DNA of 20,813 bases, taken from NCBI GenBank assembly GCA_034429695.1, contig DAOUGC010000250.1, forward strand, positions 1 through 20,813, written 5' to 3'. Positions 7,579 through 15,604 of this stretch are shown here, piece after piece. The position numbers and the translations under genes are program-made. The notes under the pieces are model-generated. The model saw only the letters and a program-made list of their open reading frames with translations, did no database searches and was not told the origin of the DNA. Numbering within the stretch: the first letter of the stretch is position 1; each line of letters begins with the position of its first letter. Source of the DNA: DAOUGC01 sp034429695 (GTDB taxonomy: Bacteria > Chloroflexota > Anaerolineae > Anaerolineales > Anaerolineaceae).

Positions 7579-8475
7579 ATGCGCATCGGTTACGCCTGCA
7601 TCAACACGCAATTGCCCACCTCAAGCCGCACCTGCCGCCTGGCAAACGCCACACCTGACAGACTGCTTGATCTGACCGGCAAAAATCTCTCAGCATTGGG
7701 GGATATTCTGGCATGGAACGCCGCCCACGGGGTGCATTTGTTTCGCATCTCGTCCGATGTCATTCCGTTTGGTTCCCACCCGGTTAACAATGGGGCATGG
7801 CGCAGCGTTTATCAGGCGCAATTGCTTGAACTGGGGCATACCGCCCTGACGCACAACATGCGCCTGTCCATGCATCCGGGGCAGTTCACCGTGCTCAACT
7901 CACCGCGCGATGAAGTGGTGCGCGCCAGCCTGGCCGAACTGGATTATCACGCCGCATTTCTGGATTCACTCGGGCTGGACACCTCTCATAAACTGGTGAT
8001 CCACCTGGGAGGTGTTTACGGTGACAAACCCGCCAGCATGGCGCGTTTTGCCGTCAACTTTGCCCGCCTGAGCCACAGCGCCCGCAGCCGGGTTGTGCTG
8101 GAAAACGACGAGCGCTCTTACAGCCTGGCAGATGCCCTGGCGGCGCATAAAGAAACCGGGGCGCCCGTGGTGTTCGATGTTTTCCATCACCGCTACAACC
8201 CCAGCTTTGAGGGGCAAAGCCTGCGCCAACTGGTCGAACGCGCCGCCGGAACCTGGACCAGGGAGGATGGTCCACCCAAGCTGCATTATTCCAACGCCTG
8301 GCCCGGCAAGCCGCCCGGCTCACACTCATACAGCGTTGATGTGGATGCCTTCACTGATTTCGCGGCGCAACTGACCGGCATGGATGTGGATGTCATGCTG
8401 GAGGTAAAGGACAAGGAACAATCGGTGCTGCGTTTGCTGTCAGCGCTTTCTCACGGGCAGCCTGCATCTGGTTGA
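7579..8475 (+). CDS. uvsE: UV damage endonuclease (UVDE/UvsE)
   Basis: A 298-residue TIM-barrel endonuclease that nicks DNA immediately 5' of UV photoproducts, starting an alternative excision repair route. It opens with 'MRIGYACINTQLP', typical of the family. Probable metal ligands fall in the expected blocks: H99 (SMHPGQ), H142 (VIHLGG), E175 (VLEND), D200 and H203 (FDVFHH), H236 (LHYSNA), H249 and E275 (MLEVKDKE). The length matches bacterial UvsE. The gene follows the glycosyltransferase by 31 bp on the same strand but has its own strong promoter, apparently leaderless, so it is probably expressed independently. It converges with the large gene that ends at 8517. Confidence 0.95.
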   Translation: MRIGYACINTQLPTSSRTCRLANATPDRLLDLTGKNLSALGDILAWNAAHGVHLFRISSDVIPFGSHPVNNGAWRSVYQAQLLELGHTALTHNMRLSMHPGQFTVLNSPRDEVVRASLAELDYHAAFLDSLGLDTSHKLVIHLGGVYGDKPASMARFAVNFARLSHSARSRVVLENDERSYSLADALAAHKETGAPVVFDVFHHRYNPSFEGQSLRQLVERAAGTWTREDGPPKLHYSNAWPGKPPGSHSYSVDVDAFTDFAAQLTGMDVDVMLEVKDKEQSVLRLLSALSHGQPASG

Positions 8476-8516
8476 GCGGGCAAACGCACCGCTGCAGGCT
8501 GCAGCAGGCAACTGCA

Positions 8517-9917
8517 TCACTCCTCAAAACGCACGCCCGACCGGGGGTATTCGCTCAGGAACAGGTCAAGCTCATTCAGGGTCAAAGGGGGCGGCAGCGG
8601 TAATTTACGCGGCGTGGCGCGGTCCAGGTCAAAGTAAAAGCGGAACATGGATGCCAGGTCAATGGGATAAGCCGTCGGGTCGGTGGCAATCAGCGTGACG
8701 CGCCGCTGGGGGGTGCTGAGTTCCTTCACCCACGTCTCCACCGGCGGAATCCCCACCGATTCAACCGTGTTGGAAAAAAGGGAGAGCAGCACCTCGGTCA
8801 CACCCGGACGTTGATCGAGATAATCCCTGAGGGCGGCAAGCGAATTCTCCCCATTAAACACAATCCAGAACGGGATCAACCCGCCGCGCAGCACCAGGCC
8901 GGGTTCAACAGCAGTAAACGGCTCCACCACCAGCCGGTTGGTGGGCCTGCCCATGCGTGCATACCACCAGCGGTACAGGTCTGCCACCAGCGGAGAAAAC
9001 ACCTCGGGGTCGTCAAAGATCATGCGCCGCAGGGTATATCCGCGCTGGCTGGCAAGTTCGGTCAGCGGCTCCAGCAGGGCAGCGTCAAAACCCCACTCAG
9101 CCTCAATGGTCTCATGAGTGGGTTGCGGGATGATGAAATGATCATGAGGTGATTTGTAACGCTCCAAAAAATCACGCACGCGCGGGCCGCCCTGGCTGTA
9201 CTCCTCCCATGTCAACCCCCCGTATCCCCCAACCTGATAAACATGCCGGTCGTTGATGCGCGTGACATGGCGCTCGTGGGTGCACTCGATGGTCCATAGC
9301 TGACCGTCCGGGGCCAGGTTGTTGACGATATAGTGCTGGTATGCCTGCGGCAGGCGGCGATACTTCCAGCGAAAATATGCCATCTTTTGTGCCATCAGGC
9401 GGTCATTGCCTGGGTCATTCATTTGATGCAGGGCAATGCCAGGGTTGTTCTCCAAAAAGTGTGGGGCACAGTTGCGCCCAAAATCAAAATCGTGCACCAG
9501 TTCATCGGGCGGCATGTCCCGCCGGATCAAAGAGAGCAGCGTTTGCGGCAGCCAGGCGATGCCAAGCGCAGCCGCCAGATGCACCAATGCACCGTTGGAC
9601 GAGCCAACCGCCACGGCAGGCATGCGCCGCGCTGGATATTGAGCGGTGATATATGCTGCAATTTCTTCACCATTAATTTTGTTTAGATCTTCGGGTTGCA
9701 TCGCCTCAGCCACGCCCGCCCGCCGCGCCAGGTGCGAGCGGATGCGGTCAGGCAGGATGCCGTTGGCAAGTTTTAATGCCGGCAGCCACAAACTGCGGAT
9801 CACCCACGGAGGATACGGCAGCAGGCCGGTGGCATCCTCTCCATTGAGAAAAAATGCCAGTGCCTTAAACAGGTATGTGGCAGAATCGAACTTGGCAAAT
9901 TGATCTTCTGCTTTCAT
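8517..9917 (-). CDS. Large uncharacterised protein with a GxSxG (hydrolase-like) motif
   Basis: A 466-residue protein I do not recognise. Residues 101-120 read 'AVAVGSSNGALVHLAAALGI', with GSSNG at 105-109 after a hydrophobic strand and before a helix, like the nucleophile elbow of alpha/beta-hydrolases (S107). The middle is rich in aromatic residues and histidines ('FRWKYRRLPQAYQHYI', 'ECTHERHV'). The C-terminal part contains 'RVTLIATDPTAYPIDLASMF'. No signal peptide or membrane helix is evident, so it is probably cytoplasmic. I chose the ATG at 9917, with AGAGGA just upstream at rather short spacing; a TTG at 9947 would add ten residues. It is divergent from the flavoprotein reductase gene, across a shared palindrome. 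Confidence 0.7.
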   Translation of the reverse strand: MKAEDQFAKFDSATYLFKALAFFLNGEDATGLLPYPPWVIRSLWLPALKLANGILPDRIRSHLARRAGVAEAMQPEDLNKINGEEIAAYITAQYPARRMPAVAVGSSNGALVHLAAALGIAWLPQTLLSLIRRDMPPDELVHDFDFGRNCAPHFLENNPGIALHQMNDPGNDRLMAQKMAYFRWKYRRLPQAYQHYIVNNLAPDGQLWTIECTHERHVTRINDRHVYQVGGYGGLTWEEYSQGGPRVRDFLERYKSPHDHFIIPQPTHETIEAEWGFDAALLEPLTELASQRGYTLRRMIFDDPEVFSPLVADLYRWWYARMGRPTNRLVVEPFTAVEPGLVLRGGLIPFWIVFNGENSLAALRDYLDQRPGVTEVLLSLFSNTVESVGIPPVETWVKELSTPQRRVTLIATDPTAYPIDLASMFRFYFDLDRATPRKLPLPPPLTLNELDLFLSEYPRSGVRFEE

Positions 9918-9979
9918 GAATCCTCTATAATCAAGTTGCACCCTCAAAGGGCAGATGCAAGGTATCCCTCTTCATCAGC

Positions 9980-10010
9980 TTAATTATATACAATTTTTGT
10001 AAACAATTAA
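9980..10010. promoter_or_regulatory. 31-bp imperfect palindrome, candidate operator between divergent genes
   Basis: The palindrome has half-sites matching at 12 of 15 pairs: outer TTAATT/AATTAA and inner TACAA/TTGTA around a 3-base centre. It lies 12 bp before the reductase start codon and about 60 bp before the divergent gene. A perfect TATAAT is present on the minus strand (9983-9988) and TACAAT on the plus strand (9989-9994), both inside the palindrome, so a bound regulator would cover both -10 elements. No good -35 is seen for either. Confidence 0.55.
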
Positions 10011-10021
10011 CCGGAGTCACC

Positions 10022-10597
10022 ATGAAACTTATCACCCTAATGGGCAGTCCGCGAAAAGCGGGCAACACCGCCAGTGTACTGGGCGCTTTTGAAAAGCTGT
10101 TACCTGCCAGTGTGCAGGTGGAACGGATCAATGTGTGCGAAATGGAGATGCACGGCTGCACCGGATGTGATGGCTGCCAGACGGTGTTTGACGCCCCGGG
10201 TTGCGTGCAGGAGGATGACACGGCGGTCGTGCTGCAGCGCATTCTGGCCGCCGACGCCGTGGTGTACGCCTCGCCGGTGTACTGTTGGAGCTTCCCGGCA
10301 GAGATCAAGGCGTTGATGGACCGTCATTATGCGCTGGTGAAATGGGACGGAGATGAAGCGGTTGTCCTGATGAAGGACAAGCCGGTATTATTACTGCTCA
10401 CTTGTGGCGGCGGCGCGGATGAAAATGTGGATCTGCCAGCCGAAATGTTCAGACGCGAGATCGAATATCTGCAGGCACGGCATTGCGGCGCCATCTGGGT
10501 GGATCATTGCGGGTTGCCGGCTGAGCTGGGCGAACGCAGCCAACAGGCTGCTCTCGCCATGCTGCAGGCTCTCAGTCACTGCCTGCCCATGCGTTAA
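10022..10597 (+). CDS. NADPH-dependent FMN reductase / iron-sulphur flavoprotein-like
   Basis: A 191-residue flavodoxin-fold protein. The FMN phosphate loop is visible as GSPRKAGNT (8-16), and the second flavin-binding block is 'YASPVYCWSFPAEIKALMDR'. Four cysteines (C46, C49, C52, C61) form a CX2CX2CX8C cluster in 'HGCTGCDGC...GC', as in iron-sulphur flavoproteins and related NAD(P)H oxidoreductases. It probably moves electrons from NAD(P)H to quinones, metals or other small acceptors; the acceptor is unknown. CGGAG five bases before the ATG supports the start. The palindrome just upstream suggests local regulation, a common arrangement for redox-responsive reductases. Confidence 0.87.
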   Translation: MKLITLMGSPRKAGNTASVLGAFEKLLPASVQVERINVCEMEMHGCTGCDGCQTVFDAPGCVQEDDTAVVLQRILAADAVVYASPVYCWSFPAEIKALMDRHYALVKWDGDEAVVLMKDKPVLLLLTCGGGADENVDLPAEMFRREIEYLQARHCGAIWVDHCGLPAELGERSQQAALAMLQALSHCLPMR

Positions 10598-10622
10598 AAA
10601 GGATCCCGCCGTTTTTGTCAGA

Positions 10623-10994
10623 TTAATCGGAATACAGGAATTTAATTGCCTGCTCGCGGTCGGTAAACATGGTCACATTCATGCCGGCGTTGCGCGCCAC
10701 GGTTTCAACAAAATCGTGACTGTGGTCGCCGACTGCCACCAGCACCACCACCCTGGCGTTTGGGTTAATCACCGGGTCGGAGCGCATATCGGTGTAGGCG
10801 AAGTCAAATTTATCAATCACCGAGTCGGTATTGTGAGCGTCGGTGAGGTCAACCAGATAACGATTGATACCCGCTTTGCGGCCAATGGTATGCGCTTCGA
10901 TATTATATTTATATGCCAGTTCACGATTGATTTCACCCTGCATGGTCATCAAGACATGCGTTCGGTCTGATGATATGGAAATTTCGCAAGACAT
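10623..10994 (-). CDS. Small STAS-like / SpoIIAA-like protein
   Basis: A 123-residue soluble protein with alternating strands and helices: 'HVLMTMQGEINRELAYKYNIEAHTIG', 'RYLVDLTDAHNTDSV', 'ARVVVLVAVGDHSHDFVETVARNAG', 'VTMFTDREQAIKFL'. The pattern resembles STAS or SpoIIAA-like folds, where the loop after 'LVDLTDA' is the functional site; this is a fold-level inference. It lies on the same strand as ppk1, 56 bp behind it, and may be co-transcribed. A GGAGG sequence lies upstream of the start at somewhat long spacing. It converges with the flavoprotein gene (25 bp apart). Function unknown. Confidence 0.72.
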   Translation of the reverse strand: MSCEISISSDRTHVLMTMQGEINRELAYKYNIEAHTIGRKAGINRYLVDLTDAHNTDSVIDKFDFAYTDMRSDPVINPNARVVVLVAVGDHSHDFVETVARNAGMNVTMFTDREQAIKFLYSD

Positions 10995-11050
10995 GGTTCG
11001 GGTCCCCTCCCTGAATGAAATTCCCTCCGTGCCGTTCTTGCACCCACAGC

Positions 11051-13225
11051 TTACGGGTTCAGCAGGCGGGCAAGTTGAATAAAGCTGTCCTGCGCACTGA
11101 TCTCCTTTTTGCCGTCCGGTCGCATACGAATAAAACTCCCGTCCGGTTGCATGATGCGGGCTTTAACATTATCGTTTAAGTAAGTGGACAAAATATCATC
11201 ACGCACCTGACGGATCATGCGCGGGTCTTCAATGGGGAATACCAGTTCCACGCGGTCATTGAGGTTGCGCGGCATCAGGTCGGCGCTGCCCATGTAGATG
11301 CGCTCCTCGCCACCGTTGTGGAAATAATAAATGCGGCTGTGCTCAAGGAAGCGTCCCACCACGCTGATCACGCGGATGTTGTGGCTAAGCCCCTTGATGC
11401 CGGGGCGCAGGCTGCACATGCCGCGGATGATCAGGTCGATCTTCACCCCTGCCTGTGAGGCTTCGTACAGCAGCGCGGTCATGGGCTTGTCCACAATGGC
11501 ATTGGCTTTGAGGATCATGTAACCGGGCTTGCCCTTTTTCACCAGGGCGATCTCATTACGGATCAATTGCTCAAGCTGCTGGCGCAGGTTGATGGGCGCC
11601 ACCAGCAACTTGCGATAATCGACCTTGTTGGAGTAGCCGGTCAGGTAATTAAACAGGTCGGTGGCATCCGCGCCGATCTCGTCGTCGCAGGTGAACATGC
11701 TCAGGTCTTCATACACCGTGGCAGTTTGATGGTTGTAATTGCCGGTGCCCAGGTGCACGTAACGGCGAATGCGGTCACCCTCGCGGCGCACCACCAGCGC
11801 GATTTTGGAATGGGTTTTCAAACCCAGCAAGCCGTAGGTAACGTGCACACCCTCCTGCTCCAGCATCTTTGCCCAGCCGATGTTGCTCTCCTCATCAAAG
11901 CGGGCTTTAAGTTCAACCAGCACGGCCACCTGCTTGTTGTACTCGCGGGCGGCCTCCTGCAGGGCAGCCACCACGGGTGAATCGTGCCCGACGCGATACA
12001 GGGTCTGTTTGATGGCGAGCACATCAGGGTCGCGGGCAGCGGAGCGCAGGAAGTTAATCACCGGCGCGAAAGAGTCATAGGGATGATGCAACAGGATGTT
12101 GCCGCGCCGGATGGCGGCGAAGATCTCGCCGCTGTCATCGTCACTCAAGTTGCGCAAAATTGCAGGTGTCACCGGCGCAAAAGGGCGGTCCTTTAGGTCG
12201 TAGCGGTCGATCTTCATCAACTGCATCAACGGTGAAAGCACCAGGGGCGGTTCCAGCACGTAAACATCATGGTCGTGAACACGCAAATTCTCCTGCAAAA
12301 TGATGCGCACCTCACGCGGCATCTCAGGCGTGATCACCAGGCGCACCACACGGCCAAAACGGCGGCGGCGCACATTGGCTTCCATCAGGTCGAGTAAATC
12401 GCTGGCCTCCAGTTCGCGGATCTGAAAATCAGCATTGCGGGTGACATGGAAGGGGTAAGCCTCCACCACCTCCATGCCGGGGAACAGTTTGGACAGGTTC
12501 GCCGTGATCAGGTCAACCAGCCAGACAAAATAGTGCGAGCGCGGGGGTGAACCATCCCTGCGGGTGGCGCCTGAGGAACGCTTTAGCGGAACCAGCGCCG
12601 GCAGGCTGGAAGGAACCTTGACGCGCGCAAAGCGGCGGTTGCCTTCCTGATCCTTGATGAACACCGCCAGGTTGAGGCTGAGGTTGGAAATGTGCGGGAA
12701 GGGATGCCCCGGGTCGTACGCCAGTGGGGTGAGCACCGGGAAGATGATGTCATTAAAGTATTGATCCGCCGACTCGCGTTGTTTGGCATTCAGGTCGCGG
12801 TAACCCAGCAGGTGGATCTCCTGCTGTTTCAGGGCGGGCACCATCGTGTGGTTCAGGTAGTCGCGCGCCTCCTGCATGAGTTTCAATGAAATTTTGCGGA
12901 TTTCAGCCAGTTGCTGGGCGGGGTGCATACCGTCAATGGAAAGCTCCAGCATGCCGGTGGCGGTTTGCATGTGCAGGCCGCCCACGCGCACCATGAAGAA
13001 CTCCTCCAGATTGGAGCCAACAATAGCGAGGAACTTGATGCGTTCCAGCAGCGGGTTTTTGGGGTCGCGGGCTTCATCCAGCACACGGCGTTGAAACTCC
13101 AGCAGTGCCAGCTCGCGGTTGATGTACAGGCTGGGGTCATCCAGGTCGTAGGACACGGTCTCTGGTTGCGGCTCGATGGCTCTAACGATATTTTCTGAGA
13201 GATTGCCGGGTAATTCGTCGGTCAT
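11051..13225 (-). CDS. ppk1: Polyphosphate kinase 1
   Basis: A 724-residue enzyme that reversibly polymerises the terminal phosphate of ATP into inorganic polyphosphate. The N-terminal domain begins with 'SLYINRELALLEFQRRVLDEA' (32-52) and 'FLAIVGSNLEEFFMVRVGGL' (65-84). The catalytic C-terminal half has 'DVLAIKQTLYR' (401-411), the probable autophosphorylated histidine H472 in 'GLKTHSKIALV', 'GTGNYNHQTA' (493-502) and the second conserved histidine H629 in 'FLEHSRIYYF'. The length fits the family. A GAGAG-type ribosome site lies shortly before the ATG. A TATAAT on the minus strand (13266-13271) may be its -10. A STAS-like gene follows on the same strand. Confidence 0.96.
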   Translation of the reverse strand: MTDELPGNLSENIVRAIEPQPETVSYDLDDPSLYINRELALLEFQRRVLDEARDPKNPLLERIKFLAIVGSNLEEFFMVRVGGLHMQTATGMLELSIDGMHPAQQLAEIRKISLKLMQEARDYLNHTMVPALKQQEIHLLGYRDLNAKQRESADQYFNDIIFPVLTPLAYDPGHPFPHISNLSLNLAVFIKDQEGNRRFARVKVPSSLPALVPLKRSSGATRRDGSPPRSHYFVWLVDLITANLSKLFPGMEVVEAYPFHVTRNADFQIRELEASDLLDLMEANVRRRRFGRVVRLVITPEMPREVRIILQENLRVHDHDVYVLEPPLVLSPLMQLMKIDRYDLKDRPFAPVTPAILRNLSDDDSGEIFAAIRRGNILLHHPYDSFAPVINFLRSAARDPDVLAIKQTLYRVGHDSPVVAALQEAAREYNKQVAVLVELKARFDEESNIGWAKMLEQEGVHVTYGLLGLKTHSKIALVVRREGDRIRRYVHLGTGNYNHQTATVYEDLSMFTCDDEIGADATDLFNYLTGYSNKVDYRKLLVAPINLRQQLEQLIRNEIALVKKGKPGYMILKANAIVDKPMTALLYEASQAGVKIDLIIRGMCSLRPGIKGLSHNIRVISVVGRFLEHSRIYYFHNGGEERIYMGSADLMPRNLNDRVELVFPIEDPRMIRQVRDDILSTYLNDNVKARIMQPDGSFIRMRPDGKKEISAQDSFIQLARLLNP

Positions 13226-13398
13226 AAGAAACTCTCTTTCGAGAAGGTATATACGGTGTAGTCAAATTATACAATGATCGGACGAGTAAATATATGAAGG
13301 AGGGCTACTGCTATTGACTGTTACCCTCCTATAATTTTGGTACCAAGATGTAAAATGGAGATTGTCAGCCATACATCAATGCAATCGGAGTAACAAAA
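13226..13398. promoter_or_regulatory. Divergent promoter region of ppk1 and the DUF2075 gene
   Basis: An AT-rich 173-bp spacer. On the minus strand TATAAT occupies 13266-13271, about 40 bp from the ppk1 start, without a recognisable -35. On the plus strand TATAAT is at 13330-13335 and a TTGACT at 13314-13319, but only 10 bp separate them, so they do not form a normal pair. A GGAG site lies eight bases before the ATG at 13399. Confidence 0.4.
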
Positions 13399-15384
13399 AT
13401 GGCAAGAGCATATTATTCTAATGATTTCGAAAATTTTGGAAAAGACCATCCTGATCAAATTCTGGGAGAAATGACTCGCCACCATTCATTTTCATTGGAT
13501 GAGTTGCAACGAAATGCGTGGTTGTCGGAGATATCCATTTTAAAGAAAATTCTTCCGGCATTACCCAGGGGAAGGATCTTTTTTGAATTCGCAATTCCAC
13601 GCATGGGCAAACGTGCTGATGTCATCTTACTAATCAAGGGGATATTATTTGTTCTCGAATTTAAGGTTGGTGAAAATTCTTATCCAGCTTACGCTATAGA
13701 CCAAGTGATGGACTATGCCTTAGACCTAAAAAACTTTCATGTGACATCTCATAACTTAAGTATCGTGCCGATCCTTATCTCAACCCAAGCACGAACAAAT
13801 AGTAACCTATTGGAACAATATGATGATGGCATTTTTCCTGTGCAATTAGCCAATGAAAATAATTTGCACTCAATTTTGGAAAACATTTTGGAAAACACTC
13901 CATCAGAAGATCTTGACCCACTATTTTGGTACGAAGGCTCATATAAACCAACACCCACCATTATTGAGGCCGCACAAGCTTTGTATAGTGGACATAGTGT
14001 TCACGAGATATCGCGTTCTGATGCTGGAGCAATAAACTTAACCCGAACAGCAAGTTGCATATCCAATATAATCGCACGAACAAAAGATAACCGAGAAAAA
14101 GCTATTTGCTTTATCACCGGGGTACCTGGCGCAGGAAAAACTTTAGTGGGACTAAATCTAACGAGTGAACATAACCGGAACAATCTCGGCGAAGCCGCTG
14201 TTTTCTTATCTGGTAATGGCCCACTTGTAAAAGTATTGAGAGAGGCATTGGTAAGGGATGAAATCGCAAGAGAACTTGCGAATGGAAATAGAGTAACACG
14301 AAGTAGGATTGAAATAAAAGTCAGACCTTTCATTCAAAATATTCATCACTTTCGAGATGATGCATTGATAAGCAATAATCCCCCCAACGAAAGGATCGCC
14401 ATATTTGATGAAGCTCAAAGAGCTTGGGACTTATCGCATACAGCACAATTTATGAAAACAAAAAAAAGAATATCAGAATTTAACCAATCCGAACCGGATT
14501 TTTTAATAAGCATCATGGATCGACATACTGACTGGGCTGTAATCGTTTGTTTAGTTGGTGGGGGGCAAGAGATCCATGATGGAGAGGGAGGTTTACTGGA
14601 ATGGTTTCGAGCACTTGAAAATCATTTTCCCAAATGGAAGATCTATTCATCCAACGAAATTCAAACCAATGAGTATTTGCAAGGCATTTCGTTACGAGAT
14701 TTAGCTCTAGCTGATCGCCTTTCTATTGAAAAAGATTTACATCTCTCCATCTCAGTTCGTTCTTTTCGTTCGGAGTCATTATCCGGTTTTGTTCAAGCCT
14801 TATTAAGTAACCAGACTCAAGAAGCAAAAGGATTTTTACATTCATTAAACAAAAAATATCCCATCGTGATCACTCGAAATCTAGAGTATGCAAAGGCATG
14901 GTTACGGCAAAAAGCGCGTGGAAGTGAACGGTTTGGTTTGCTTGCTTCATCTGGTGCATTAAGACTGAAACCTCTGGGAATTTATGTCGATTCCTCAATT
15001 GATGTGGAAAAATGGTTCTTAAATGACAAGTGCGATGTACGCTCATCATTTTATCTGGAAGGTATTGCAACAGAATTTGATATCCAGGGGTTGGAATTAG
15101 ATTGGACTGGTGTGATATGGGATGCAGATTTGCGTTATGTTGACGGGCAATGGCAATTTCGCAATTTTAAAGGGACAAAGTGGCAGTCAGTCAATGACGA
15201 AATGAAAAAACGTTACTTGATTAACACTTACCGCGTCTTGTTAACTCGGGCAAGGCAAGGATTAGTTATTGTTATTCCCCACGGTAATTCAACTGACCCA
15301 ACCCGTACTCCAGAATATTACGATGGCGTATACGGGTTTTTGAAAGAAATAGGTCTACGCGATATAGAACCCAGCTCTGTTTAA
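13399..15384 (+). CDS. DUF2075 helicase with N-terminal PD-(D/E)XK-like nuclease
   Basis: A 661-residue fusion. The N-terminal part looks like a PD-(D/E)XK nuclease: D74 in 'KRADVILLI', the E-x-K of 'FVLEFKVG' (E87, K89) and a RecB-like QxxxY (Q102 to Y106). The rest is a superfamily 1-like DUF2075 (Schlafen-type) helicase: Walker A GVPGAGKT (241-248), Walker B IAIFDEAQR (333-341), 'CLVGGGQEI' (384-391), 'ATEFDIQGLELDW' (557-569) and 'YRVLLTRARQG' (611-621). It probably cuts and unwinds nucleic acid; related proteins are often found in defence contexts. Codon use is clearly AT-richer than in ppk1 and the transporter gene on either side, and it stands alone between intergenic repeats, suggesting recent acquisition. 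No methyltransferase or other defence partner lies beside it. Confidence 0.9.
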   Translation: MARAYYSNDFENFGKDHPDQILGEMTRHHSFSLDELQRNAWLSEISILKKILPALPRGRIFFEFAIPRMGKRADVILLIKGILFVLEFKVGENSYPAYAIDQVMDYALDLKNFHVTSHNLSIVPILISTQARTNSNLLEQYDDGIFPVQLANENNLHSILENILENTPSEDLDPLFWYEGSYKPTPTIIEAAQALYSGHSVHEISRSDAGAINLTRTASCISNIIARTKDNREKAICFITGVPGAGKTLVGLNLTSEHNRNNLGEAAVFLSGNGPLVKVLREALVRDEIARELANGNRVTRSRIEIKVRPFIQNIHHFRDDALISNNPPNERIAIFDEAQRAWDLSHTAQFMKTKKRISEFNQSEPDFLISIMDRHTDWAVIVCLVGGGQEIHDGEGGLLEWFRALENHFPKWKIYSSNEIQTNEYLQGISLRDLALADRLSIEKDLHLSISVRSFRSESLSGFVQALLSNQTQEAKGFLHSLNKKYPIVITRNLEYAKAWLRQKARGSERFGLLASSGALRLKPLGIYVDSSIDVEKWFLNDKCDVRSSFYLEGIATEFDIQGLELDWTGVIWDADLRYVDGQWQFRNFKGTKWQSVNDEMKKRYLINTYRVLLTRARQGLVIVIPHGNSTDPTRTPEYYDGVYGFLKEIGLRDIEPSSV

Positions 15385-15422
15385 TATAAAGAGTTACTTC
15401 CAAATAATCATTCACCCTCATC

Positions 15423-15455
15423 TGTCAAATTCGGCATAAGACGCCGAATTTGACA
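15423..15455. terminator. Perfect 13-bp inverted repeat after the DUF2075 gene
   Basis: TGTCAAATTCGGC (15423-15435) and GCCGAATTTGACA (15443-15455) enclose a 7-base loop, 38 bp after the DUF2075 stop. The stem is strong, but only a mixed pyrimidine run (TCTTCTCCC) follows in place of a T tract. It may be a terminator or a member of an intergenic repeat family. Confidence 0.5.
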
Positions 15456-15515
15456 TCTTCTCCCTGTAAGGGCGAAGAAAGAACTTCCGTTCATACCTTG
15501 TTGTTGGCAAATTCG

Positions 15516-15551
15516 CCCCGCTTTGAGCGGCACGCTGCGCGGCAAGCGGGG
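15516..15551. repeat. GC-rich hairpin upstream of the transporter gene
   Basis: CCCCGCTT (15516-15523) and AAGCGGGG (15544-15551) enclose a 20-base GC-rich loop. The hairpin lies 53 bp before the transporter start, followed by GTTAAAATG, which could be a -10-like element. Its role is unknown. Confidence 0.4.
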
Positions 15552-15604
15552 TTAAAATGATCACAGGACCATCCTGAACCATCTCACAACCCAGAGGAAC
15601 CATC

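Noticed and set aside
10595..10622. AAAAAGG...CCGTTTTT between convergent genes as a bidirectional terminator
   Set aside because: The possible stem is short, interrupted and mostly A-T, so it is too weak to call.
13314..13335. TTGACT and TATAAT as a promoter for the DUF2075 gene
   Set aside because: Only 10 bp separate the two elements, far below the usual 16-18.
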